DNA of 64,000 nucleotides from Proteiniclasticum sediminis. Lineage in GTDB: Bacteria; Bacillota; Clostridia; Clostridiales; Clostridiaceae. The notes under the pieces are model-generated. The model saw only the letters and a program-made list of their open reading frames with translations, was not told the origin of the DNA and searched no databases. Numbering within the stretch: the first letter of the stretch is position 1; the number at the start of each line of letters is the position of its first letter. Location of the stretch: assembly GCF_018128025.1 (NCBI RefSeq), contig NZ_JAGSCS010000002.1, positions 124,001 through 188,000 of the forward strand, given 5' to 3'. The translations under genes and the position numbers were made by a program. Shown piece after piece: positions 42,458-50,925 of this stretch.

Positions 42458-44965
42458 ATGGCAAAGGAAGTCCAAAAAGTCCTGCGGATCTACGGTGCCC
42501 GGGAAGGGAATCTAAAAAATCTGGATGTGGCCATTCCAAAGAATCAGCTGGTGGTGCTCACGGGACTTTCCGGTTCCGGAAAGTCCACCCTGGTCCTGGA
42601 TGTGCTCTTCATGGAAGCCCAGCGGCAGTATCTGGAAGCCATGGGCTTTCAGGGCATTGCCAAACCAAAAATCGACGAAGCCCGAAATCTTTCTCCGGCG
42701 GTGCGCATCACTCCCGGAGAAGCCCAGCGAAATCCCCGGTCCACCGTGGGGACCCTGACGAACCTCTACACGGATCTGCGCATGATTTTTGAAAAGCTCG
42801 CCCAGCGGCCCTGCCCCTCCTGCGGAACGCTCATCGGGGCGGAGGATTGCCGGGAGGAGGTGGAGAAGACCGCCGAGGATTTTCGGGTCTTCATGATCTG
42901 CTCCCACTGCGGCCACCGCATGGAAAAGCTCACCCGCACCCATTTTTCCTTCAATACCCGGGAAGGTGCCTGTTCAGTCTGTCATGGCCTGGGCGAGGTG
43001 CTGGAGGTGGACCTTCCCGCGGTGCTGAAGGCCGATCTTTCCTTAGCCGAAGGGGCAGTGGACTTTTGGGATCACGCCTACCGGGACTATCAGGTGAGGA
43101 GTGTGGATGCCGCCTTCCAGTATTATGGGGAACCGCCTTCCGGCAGCACTTCGGTGAAGGATTTTACCCCCGGTCAGCGGGAAATCTTTCTTTATGGCGC
43201 GGAAAGCGAAGAAGTGAAGACCCTTTTTCCGGGCAAGGAGGTGCCCAAACGGGTCACCGATGGCCGCTTTGAGGGACTGCTCACCACCCTTTGGCGCAGG
43301 CTCGAAGAAAAAGGCGGAAATCCGGGAAATCTCTCCGCCTATTTTAAGACCTCCCCCTGTGGGGAGTGCCACGGCGAGAAGCTTTCTGCCTTGCCCCGCC
43401 TGGCCACCGTCCAGGGGAAACGGCTGCCGGAGCTGTCCCGGGAATCCTTCCAGGGACTTCAAGCGTGGCTGCTAAACTTTCAGGAAAAGCTCTCGCCTAA
43501 GAGTCTTGCGCTCGTAAAGCCCTATGTGGAGGATCTGGCCACGAAAATTCGCCGAATCCGGGCCGTGGGTCTTTCCTACCTCACGGCAGACCGGGCCATG
43601 CGGACCCTTTCCAGGGGCGAAACCCAGCGGCTTCGCCTCTCCGTTCTCCTGGATTCCACCATGGAAGGGCTCCTCTATATTCTGGACGAACCCACCGTGG
43701 GACTGCATCCCGAGGATACCCAGGGAATTCTGACCATTCTCCAAGGGCTCCGGGACGGGGGGAACACGGTGCTGGTCATTGAGCACGATCCGGAGGTCAT
43801 GGCCCAGGCGGACCACATTCTGGATCTGGGACCCGGAGCGGGAAAGCGCGGCGGGGAACTGGTGGCAGCGGGCAGTCTGGAGGAGATCCGGAAAAATCCC
43901 CGTTCCGTCACCGGGGCATACCTGAACCGTCAGGGAGCCACTTCCATGCCCCGGCGGCCCTGGCCCGAAGAAACCTTTCACATTCGCCATGCCCGACGGA
44001 ACAATCTTCAGGATCTGTCCCTGGAACTGCCCGTGGGACGGCTCATCAGCATCACCGGAGTATCGGGATCGGGAAAGTCCACGTTGGTTTTGGATGTGCT
44101 TTCCGGCGGAGATACCCCACCGGGGAAAGGGGAGGATGTGGTGGAAGGCTGCGCTGTCTTTTCCCACATCGTCACCGTGGAGCAGGCTCCCCTGACCCGG
44201 ATGAAACGCTCCAATGTAGCCACCTATTCCGGGCTTTACCGTGAGATCCGGAAGATCTTCAGTGCTCTCCCCCAGGCCAAGGCCGCAGGGCTTCAGGCTG
44301 GGGACTTCTCCTTCAACACCCCGGGAGGACGCTGTGAGCGCTGTGAGGGCCTGGGCACCATTTCCAGCAATATGCTGTTTTTCGCCGATATCGATGTGGT
44401 CTGCCCCCAGTGTGGTGGGCAGCAGTTCAGTCCGGAGGTGCTCCAGGTGACCTTTAAGGGACACTCGGTCCACCAGGTGCTAAGGTGCAGTGTGGAGGAA
44501 GCGTTGGAGCTCTTTCACGGCCATGGGCGCCTCATGAAGGATCTTAGGCTCCTCAAAGATGTGGGGCTGGGGTATCTGGAATTGGGACAAACCCTCACCA
44601 CCCTCTCCGGGGGAGAGGGACAGCGGCTGAAGCTGGCTAAGGAGCTCCTGGGCTCCAAAGGAAAAAAGGGACTGTACCTCCTGGATGAGCCCACCACGGG
44701 GCTCCACCCCGTGGATGTGGAGAACTTCCTCCTGCTTCTCCAGAAGATGGTGGATGCGGGAAACACCGTGGTGGTCATCGAGCACCAGCTGCAGGTCATC
44801 GCCGCCTCGGACTGGGTGGTGGACCTGGGGCCTCGGGGAGGAGAAGAGGGGGGACGGATCCTGGTGGAGGGGACACCGGAAAAGGTGGCCGCCTGTCCGG
44901 AATCCTATACAGGGCATCACCTGAAGAGCCTGCTTTCCCTTGGTAAAGAGGACGAAAATCGGTGA
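42458..44965 (+). CDS. short UvrA-like ABC ATPase
   Basis: An 835-residue UvrA homologue, about 100 residues shorter than standard UvrA. Two ABC ATPase modules are present: Walker A GLSGSGKSTLVLDV and GVSGSGKSTLVLDV, signature LSRGETQR and LSGGEGQR, Walker B LYILDEPTVGLHP and LYLLDEPTTGLHP. Zinc-binding CXXC pairs are kept (CPSCGT/CSHCGH and CERCEG/CPQCGG). Such class II/III UvrA-like proteins (UvrA2 group) often do not take part in classic nucleotide excision repair and have been linked to drug or DNA-adduct tolerance. It is a single gene within the c-di-GMP locus. AGGGAGGGAAG precedes the ATG. Confidence 0.9.
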   Translation: MAKEVQKVLRIYGAREGNLKNLDVAIPKNQLVVLTGLSGSGKSTLVLDVLFMEAQRQYLEAMGFQGIAKPKIDEARNLSPAVRITPGEAQRNPRSTVGTLTNLYTDLRMIFEKLAQRPCPSCGTLIGAEDCREEVEKTAEDFRVFMICSHCGHRMEKLTRTHFSFNTREGACSVCHGLGEVLEVDLPAVLKADLSLAEGAVDFWDHAYRDYQVRSVDAAFQYYGEPPSGSTSVKDFTPGQREIFLYGAESEEVKTLFPGKEVPKRVTDGRFEGLLTTLWRRLEEKGGNPGNLSAYFKTSPCGECHGEKLSALPRLATVQGKRLPELSRESFQGLQAWLLNFQEKLSPKSLALVKPYVEDLATKIRRIRAVGLSYLTADRAMRTLSRGETQRLRLSVLLDSTMEGLLYILDEPTVGLHPEDTQGILTILQGLRDGGNTVLVIEHDPEVMAQADHILDLGPGAGKRGGELVAAGSLEEIRKNPRSVTGAYLNRQGATSMPRRPWPEETFHIRHARRNNLQDLSLELPVGRLISITGVSGSGKSTLVLDVLSGGDTPPGKGEDVVEGCAVFSHIVTVEQAPLTRMKRSNVATYSGLYREIRKIFSALPQAKAAGLQAGDFSFNTPGGRCERCEGLGTISSNMLFFADIDVVCPQCGGQQFSPEVLQVTFKGHSVHQVLRCSVEEALELFHGHGRLMKDLRLLKDVGLGYLELGQTLTTLSGGEGQRLKLAKELLGSKGKKGLYLLDEPTTGLHPVDVENFLLLLQKMVDAGNTVVVIEHQLQVIAASDWVVDLGPRGGEEGGRILVEGTPEKVAACPESYTGHHLKSLLSLGKEDENR

Positions 44966-45009
44966 AAAGGTTATCCGGGAAAATGATTTGATCATCAAAG
45001 GAAAATAAA

Positions 45010-45039
45010 TTGTCAAGGATGGGCAAAAGTCTTTATAAT
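45010..45039 (+). promoter_or_regulatory. promoter for the GGDEF/HD-GYP gene
   Basis: TTGTCA (45010-45015), an 18-base spacer and a perfect TATAAT (45034-45039). It lies 72 bases before ATG 45111. Confidence 0.65.
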
Positions 45040-45110
45040 GGAGACATTGGTCCAGGAAAGCGGTTCAGGGATCGCGCTTAGCGCCAGTTTGAGGATGTGG
45101 AGGAGTCGGG

Positions 45111-47831
45111 ATGGAAGGTTGGATATACGATGAAAAAAGCGGGGAATCGGGGATCAATCCCCGATCCTCCCTGCCTCACCGGGTGGAGATGCTCATGAAA
45201 ATCCTGGGGGTAATTCGCCAGTGGAATGAACAGGAAAGCGGACCCTGCGACTATGCCGGCATGACGGCGGTGCTGGGTCAGCTTCTCCATGCTCCTTTTG
45301 CGCTGCTGCGCCTTTGGCGTCCCCTGGAAGATGTCTTCCGAGTGGTTGGCCGCTTTACGGTGGCAAAAGAGATGCCTCATCTGGAAGCTGCCCTTCTTCA
45401 AAGCCCTTTGCTTCATATTCCCGTGGAGGAAATGGCGTCGGTGGACCTTCCGGAAGATGTTCTTCTCGAGCGGGGGAAAAGGTTCACCCTTTGGCGGATG
45501 CCCCTTTTGGGCAAAGGAAAACTTCTGGGGGAGTTCACGGTGCTTCTCCCCCAGGGCCGGTTCCTCCGGGATCCGGAAATCATTGAGATCTACACCGCCC
45601 AGGCGGGGCTCTATCTGGATAAGCGAAAAACCGAGGAGGAGCTGCAGGAGTCCATTCTGCGTTACCGCCATGCCGTGGAAGTATCCAAGGCGGGCACCTG
45701 GGAGATGAATCTTTCCACGGGGAGCCGGGAGGTCAGCGCCCAGTGGGCGGCCATTCTCGGGTATACCCAAGAGGAAATGGAAAGCTTTCCCGAGGATCCG
45801 CTTCTCTCCTTCAGCCATCCCGAGGAACGGGAAATGATCCTGGAGCGATTTCATGAGCTGCGCAGCGGGCAGAAGGAGCAGGTGATTCTGGAATGCCGTA
45901 TGCGTCACAAGGAAGGGCACTGGATCGAAACCATGGACCGGGGGAAGGTGCTGAGCTACGATGAGGCAGGCAAGCCCCTGCGGCTTTTCGGAGTCATGAT
46001 GGATGTTTCCGAGCTGAAGAAGATGGAAAAGGACTATGTGGAGAGTGCGCGAAACTTCCAGACCCTGGTGGAAAACAGCCACGACATCCTTTACCGCATT
46101 GAGCGCGGAGGAGCCTTTTCCTTCATTTCCCCGGCCTTTCAGAGTCTTTTGGGGTATTCGGCCAAGGAGCATATCGGAAAGTCCTTCCGCGTGCTGGTAC
46201 ATCCTGATGACTCGGAAAAGATGGAGGCTTTCTTTGTCAAGGTCCGGGATACCCAGGATCGGCAGGAAAGCCCGGATTTTCGGCTGAAGGATACCCAGGG
46301 TCACTGGCATTGGTTTGACACCAATGTTACCCCCATCTGGAACAGCAAAGGGGAGACCGTGGGGTACACCGGAACCGCCCGGGAAATCACGGATAAGAAG
46401 CTCATGGAAGAGTCCCTTCATCTGGAAAAGGAGATCTTCAAGACCACCCTCATGTCCGTGGGGGACGGGATCATCGCCACGGATGTCCATGGCCGGGTAA
46501 CGATCATGAACCAGGTGGCGGAGGAGCTCACCGGGTGGACCCAGAAAGAAGCCATGGGGCGGAAACTGGAGCTCATCCTTTCCCTGCGGAAGGACAAAAC
46601 CCTGGAAGATTTAGGCAACCTTGCCCTGGAAGCCATCCAGGAGGAGCGGGTCCTCATGCTGCAGGATCTTCTGATCACCACCCGAAACGGGCTCCTGGTG
46701 CCCATTGAGGAAAGCGCCGCCCCGATACGGGACAGCAGCGGAGAAATTACCGGTGCCGTCATTGTTTTCTGGGACATCACCGATAAACGGGAGAAGCAGA
46801 AACAGGTGGAGTATTTGAGCTTCCACGACCATCTCACAGGACTCTATAACCGCCGCTACATGGAAATGATCATCCGCCGCATGGATGAGGCGCAGATCCG
46901 TCCTTTGGCCCTCATGGTCATCGATGTCAACGGTCTGAAGCTTACCAATGATGCCTTTGGCCATGACATGGGGGATCTTCTCCTGAAAAAAGTGGCGGAG
47001 ATCATCACCTCCTGCGTCCGGGAGGAAGATGTGGTCTGCCGGGTGGGGGGCGATGAGTTTGTGCTGGTGCTTCCCCACACCACGGAGGAGGAAGCGGAGT
47101 GCCTTCGCAGCCGCATCAAGACCCTGGCCCTGGAGTCCAGTATGGAATCCGTGATGATTTCCTTGGCCATGGGCTATGCGGTGAAGACGGATCCGGAGCA
47201 GGAGCTCACGGAGATCCAGAAGCTGGCGGACAACAACATGTACAAGAACAAGCTGAAAAAAGGCCGAATCATGCGAAGCCGCACCATCGAGACGGTGCTC
47301 CGAAACATCAACTCCAAGTACGACTATGAGCAGATCCATACGGAGCGGGTTTCCCAGTTCTGCGAGCGCATTGCCCTGGCCCTGGGGCTTCCGCCCAAGG
47401 ACGTGGAGGATGCCAAAATCAGCGGATCCCTCCATGATATCGGAAAGATCATGATCTCCCCAGAAACCCTGAACAAGACGGAAAAGCTCACGGATCGGGA
47501 GTGGGAGGAAGTGCGCAAGCACCCCATGACGGGCTACCAGATCCTGCGGGGGGTGGACGAATATTCCTCCCTGGCCAAAGTGATTCTTCATCACCATGAG
47601 CGCATGGACGGAAAAGGCTACCCGGATCATCTGGCAGGGGAGGAGATCCCGCTCTTGTCGCGCATCATCACCGTGGCCGATGCCTTTGAAGCCATGACGG
47701 CCAGCCGGAGTTACCAGAAGACCAAAACGTTGGAGGAAGCCATTGCGGAGCTGAAACGCTGCCGGGGAACCCAGTTTGATCCGCGTATTGTCGATGTCTT
47801 TGTGGAGCAGGTGCTAAAAGCGGGCGATTAA
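45111..47831 (+). CDS. GAF-PAS-PAS-PAS-GGDEF-HD-GYP signalling protein
   Basis: A 906-residue cytoplasmic protein without membrane helices. Residues 20-175 look GAF-like, three PAS domains cover about 185-560, then GGDEF (about 566-725) and HD-GYP (about 735-905). Both output sites are intact: RVGGDEFVLVL for c-di-GMP synthesis, and HDIGKIMI, HHHERMDGKGYP and DAFEAMTASRSY for HD-GYP hydrolysis. It could thus make and break c-di-GMP, with the PAS domains sensing redox, light or small molecules. It is followed by a convergent gene. Confidence 0.9.
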   Translation: MEGWIYDEKSGESGINPRSSLPHRVEMLMKILGVIRQWNEQESGPCDYAGMTAVLGQLLHAPFALLRLWRPLEDVFRVVGRFTVAKEMPHLEAALLQSPLLHIPVEEMASVDLPEDVLLERGKRFTLWRMPLLGKGKLLGEFTVLLPQGRFLRDPEIIEIYTAQAGLYLDKRKTEEELQESILRYRHAVEVSKAGTWEMNLSTGSREVSAQWAAILGYTQEEMESFPEDPLLSFSHPEEREMILERFHELRSGQKEQVILECRMRHKEGHWIETMDRGKVLSYDEAGKPLRLFGVMMDVSELKKMEKDYVESARNFQTLVENSHDILYRIERGGAFSFISPAFQSLLGYSAKEHIGKSFRVLVHPDDSEKMEAFFVKVRDTQDRQESPDFRLKDTQGHWHWFDTNVTPIWNSKGETVGYTGTAREITDKKLMEESLHLEKEIFKTTLMSVGDGIIATDVHGRVTIMNQVAEELTGWTQKEAMGRKLELILSLRKDKTLEDLGNLALEAIQEERVLMLQDLLITTRNGLLVPIEESAAPIRDSSGEITGAVIVFWDITDKREKQKQVEYLSFHDHLTGLYNRRYMEMIIRRMDEAQIRPLALMVIDVNGLKLTNDAFGHDMGDLLLKKVAEIITSCVREEDVVCRVGGDEFVLVLPHTTEEEAECLRSRIKTLALESSMESVMISLAMGYAVKTDPEQELTEIQKLADNNMYKNKLKKGRIMRSRTIETVLRNINSKYDYEQIHTERVSQFCERIALALGLPPKDVEDAKISGSLHDIGKIMISPETLNKTEKLTDREWEEVRKHPMTGYQILRGVDEYSSLAKVILHHHERMDGKGYPDHLAGEEIPLLSRIITVADAFEAMTASRSYQKTKTLEEAIAELKRCRGTQFDPRIVDVFVEQVLKAGD

Positions 47832-47832
47832 A

Positions 47833-47865
47833 AACCCCGGAAAGCTTACGATGCTTTTCGGGGTT
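47833..47865 (-). terminator. terminator at the end of the VanZ-like gene
   Basis: AACCCCGgAAAGC/GCTTTtCGGGGTT arms. The minus-strand read-out ends in TTTTT. The stop codon of the VanZ-like gene lies in the hairpin loop (47846-47848). It can also serve the convergent plus-strand gene. Confidence 0.7.
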
Positions 47866-48316
47866 CAAGGGCTCGATTTTTTGGTTTGCCGTGGCGGAGG
47901 CGGGTTCCTCCCCACTGGAGAAGGATCCCCAGGGCGGCTCCGGAAGTGTCTATCAGCACATCCGTCACCAGCCCGGCACGGCCGGGAATAAAGGTCTGAT
48001 GAAATTCATCGGTGACGGCGTAGAAAGCGCACAGCAGCAGGGCTTTCAGCCGGAAACCTCTTGGTATGTCTTCTAGGGTCCGTAGGACCAGGAGAGACAG
48101 AATGAGGTACGCGGTGAAGTGAGCCCCTTTGCGAAGGACGAGGTGCAGCAAGGGCAGCGGGAGCTTCGGCGGTAGAAAGGGTGCCAGAAGACTGAGGATT
48201 CGAGAAAGGAGCCCGGAGCTTAAGGCGCCCGACCGGGAGGCGTCCTGATGGGAGAGGAGAAAGATCACGAGCATCCAGAGGATCACAGGGATCCATTTTC
48301 GGAATGAAATTTTCAT
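47846..48316 (-). CDS. VanZ-like membrane protein
   Basis: A 156-residue protein with four hydrophobic segments. The family is recognised by LRKGAHFTAYLILSLLVL and YAVTDEFHQTFIPGRAGLVTD with the LIDTSGAALGI segment. VanZ proteins give low-level teicoplanin resistance in some hosts; most homologues have unknown roles in the envelope. AAAGGAGG precedes ATG 48316. It interrupts the c-di-GMP gene row on the opposite strand. Confidence 0.88.
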   Translation of the reverse strand: MKISFRKWIPVILWMLVIFLLSHQDASRSGALSSGLLSRILSLLAPFLPPKLPLPLLHLVLRKGAHFTAYLILSLLVLRTLEDIPRGFRLKALLLCAFYAVTDEFHQTFIPGRAGLVTDVLIDTSGAALGILLQWGGTRLRHGKPKNRALEPRKAS

Positions 48317-48501
48317 GGGAGACCTCCTTTGGGGATAGGTTCCCCGGATTTTTCCAGTATAGCAGAACTCCTGAATCTGGACAAATCTTCCGGGGAAAGG
48401 ACTATAGATTCCGCCGAAGACGGAACAGATGTTGCCGGAAGAAAAATAAAGCAGGATCTTGTATGGTAAAATAAACAGGAATGATTGGAAGGAGTGAGTA
48501 C

Positions 48502-50775
48502 ATGACCAGAAAAAGAATTAAAACCGTGGAGCTCAGGATTTTTCTGATTCCTCTCCTTCTGGCCCTGATTATTGTGGCCCTGGTGGGCGGAGTGCTGGCG
48601 AATATTCAGGTGAGAGCTTACAAAGAACACCGAAAAGAGGATGCCCTGCGCTATGCCAACACCTACTCCTACAGCGTGACCAAGGCTTTGGAAGCTCAGC
48701 AGGCCATGAAGACCCTCATGGAGGAAAAGATGATGGCAGCGGGAGAAATGGCCGGTTCCATGACTTCCTATACGGATGAGGGGCTGAGCCGCCTGGCTGA
48801 TCTTCTGGACATCGATGTCATCTATCAGTACAGCGCAGAAGGGATCATTGAGCACACCAGTGACGGGCGTTACCGGGGCTGGACAGCGAAGCCTGGGCAC
48901 CCGGTCTATACCTTCATGACCGGGGACCAGGACCGGATGGTGGAGGAGATCCGACAGGATACCGAATCCAAGGAATATTTTCAGTACATGTATTTCCGTC
49001 GGCCCGATGGGATCTTTCTTCAGCTGGGGATTCGGGCGGAGAAGGTTCGGGATCAGCTCAATGAGTTTGAACTCCAGCAGATCCTCGAAGAGATGAAAGC
49101 CGGAGGTGCCAAGGATGAGTTCAGTCTCCTCAATGCGGAGGGGCTGATTCTGGGCAGCACCGTTCCTGATCGCATTGGAGCCCGCATCGAGGATCCGGCC
49201 GTTCTTGCGGCCATGGACCAGAATGAAAGCTTCAACCAGCTTTTGGAATATGGGGATCAGCCCATGTACCTTACCTATATCCCACTTTACGTAAAAGGGG
49301 AAAAGTACGGAACCCTGGGGATTCTTCAGGATATGAAGGACCTCAATGCCATCTACCGGGACACCCGCATCTATGGCGCCGTGGCTCTGGTAGCGGTCCT
49401 GATGTCCTTTCTGGCCGTGCTCTTCTTCACCTATCGAAGAAATGCAAAACAGCTGCGGCCGGTCTACTATGATTCCCTCACGGGCCTTCCCAACCAGGCC
49501 TATCTGAAAGAAACCCTGGCCTTATCTTCACCGGGGATCTCCGGAAAGCGCGCTTTACTTCTCATCAACTGCAGTAATCTGAAGACGATCAATCTGTCCT
49601 ACGGATTTGATTATGCCAATGAAGCGCTAAAATATCAGGCTGGGAAACTGGCCCGAGATCTTTCCGGAAAGGGCGAGCTCTTCCAGTTTACCCCGGATAA
49701 GTTTGTGTTCGTGGTGGATGGATATCATGATAGTGAGGTGCTGAAGGATCTGGCTCGCCGGGTAACGAAGAGTTTCCATCAGGAGGATCAGAAAGATGGG
49801 GAGCACCAGTTCATCAAACCGGAGATCGGCATTGCCGAACTTTCGGGAAGAGACTGGACCTCCGACGAACTCTTGACCAATGCAGCCTTGGCCCTGAGTC
49901 ATGTGGATCCCTTTGGTGCAGAAAACTTTGCCTTTTTCACCGAGGAAATGCAAAAGAGCATCGCCCGGGAAGATCTTCTGGAACGGGAGATCCGGGAAGA
50001 TCTCCAGCACCCGGAGAAAAACCTGATCTATATGGAATACATGCCCATGATTCAGGTGAAAACCGGCCGGATTCTGGCCTTTGAGGCCCTGGCGCGGATG
50101 AGTTCCAACTACTTTGGCGCCGTTTCCCCCGTGGAGTTCATCGACATTGCCGAGAAGAAACAGCTCATCGTTCCCCTGGGTTACCATATCCTTCGAAAGG
50201 TCTGCCAGTTCGTCAAGAAACTCCAGAATGAGGGTTTCCCGGAGCTTCGGGTGTCCTTCAATATCTCCGCGCTGCAGCTTTTCCGGGAAGATTTCGTCAG
50301 CACGGTTCTGGATATCCTTCGAGAATGTGGGGTGAAACCCCAGAGCCTTTCCATGGAAATCACGGAGTCGGTCCTCATGGAGAATCTGCGGGAACTGACC
50401 GGAAAGCTGAAGATTCTCCGGGAGGCGGGAATCCATATTGTCATCGATGACTTTGGCACCGGATATTCCTCTTTTTATCAGCTCCATGAGCTGCCCATTG
50501 ATGCCCTGAAAATTGATCGCTACTTTATCAAGCGGATCACGTACACCCATGAGCAGGAAATCCTCACGGGGGATATTATCTCCATGGCCCACCGCCTAGG
50601 ATACCGGGTGGTGGCAGAAGGGGTGGAAGACGAGATCCAGTATACCTATATCCGGGACAAGGGATGCGATGTTCTCCAGGGACATCTCTTCAGCCAGGCG
50701 CTCCATGAGGATGTGGCCCTGGAACGGATCAAGAGGACTCTGATTTTCCAGCCCCATGACGGGGATCAGCCTTAG
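48502..50775 (+). CDS. membrane receptor with degenerate GGDEF and intact EAL domain, copy 2
   Basis: 757 residues with the same plan as the protein at 40114: membrane helices at about 13-35 and 292-312 around a Cache-like outside domain. The GGDEF loop reads QFTPDKFVF, so it is inactive. EAL elements FEALARM, FNISALQL, ITESVLMEN, DDFGTG, KIDRYFI, AEGVED and LQGHLF are all kept, though the usual YQP at the domain start is YMP. ATG 48502 is chosen because GGAAGGAG falls 7 bases before it and inside any longer version. A terminator follows the stop codon. Confidence 0.85.
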   Translation: MTRKRIKTVELRIFLIPLLLALIIVALVGGVLANIQVRAYKEHRKEDALRYANTYSYSVTKALEAQQAMKTLMEEKMMAAGEMAGSMTSYTDEGLSRLADLLDIDVIYQYSAEGIIEHTSDGRYRGWTAKPGHPVYTFMTGDQDRMVEEIRQDTESKEYFQYMYFRRPDGIFLQLGIRAEKVRDQLNEFELQQILEEMKAGGAKDEFSLLNAEGLILGSTVPDRIGARIEDPAVLAAMDQNESFNQLLEYGDQPMYLTYIPLYVKGEKYGTLGILQDMKDLNAIYRDTRIYGAVALVAVLMSFLAVLFFTYRRNAKQLRPVYYDSLTGLPNQAYLKETLALSSPGISGKRALLLINCSNLKTINLSYGFDYANEALKYQAGKLARDLSGKGELFQFTPDKFVFVVDGYHDSEVLKDLARRVTKSFHQEDQKDGEHQFIKPEIGIAELSGRDWTSDELLTNAALALSHVDPFGAENFAFFTEEMQKSIAREDLLEREIREDLQHPEKNLIYMEYMPMIQVKTGRILAFEALARMSSNYFGAVSPVEFIDIAEKKQLIVPLGYHILRKVCQFVKKLQNEGFPELRVSFNISALQLFREDFVSTVLDILRECGVKPQSLSMEITESVLMENLRELTGKLKILREAGIHIVIDDFGTGYSSFYQLHELPIDALKIDRYFIKRITYTHEQEILTGDIISMAHRLGYRVVAEGVEDEIQYTYIRDKGCDVLQGHLFSQALHEDVALERIKRTLIFQPHDGDQP

Positions 50776-50776
50776 C

Positions 50777-50816
50777 GAAAACGCCCTCAGAAGCCCAGTC
50801 TTCCGGGGGTGTTTTC
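50777..50816 (+). terminator. rho-independent terminator
   Basis: GAAAACGCCC pairs with GGGTGTTTTC (one G-U pair), with the T-run inside the 3' arm. Confidence 0.7.
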
Positions 50817-50925
50817 ATGAGAGAAGAAAGAAAAGCGGGGGCAGCCCAGGGTTTTCCTGTTAAGAATGAGGAATTTCAGCCGATAAAAAGAGCAAATGAA
50901 TCTCTGGAGTAAAGGAGGTTAGACC

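Noticed and set aside
40099-42459. 786-codon minus-strand frame opposite the first EAL receptor
   Set aside because: Shadow of a certain EAL gene; the same effect appears opposite the other GGDEF/EAL genes.
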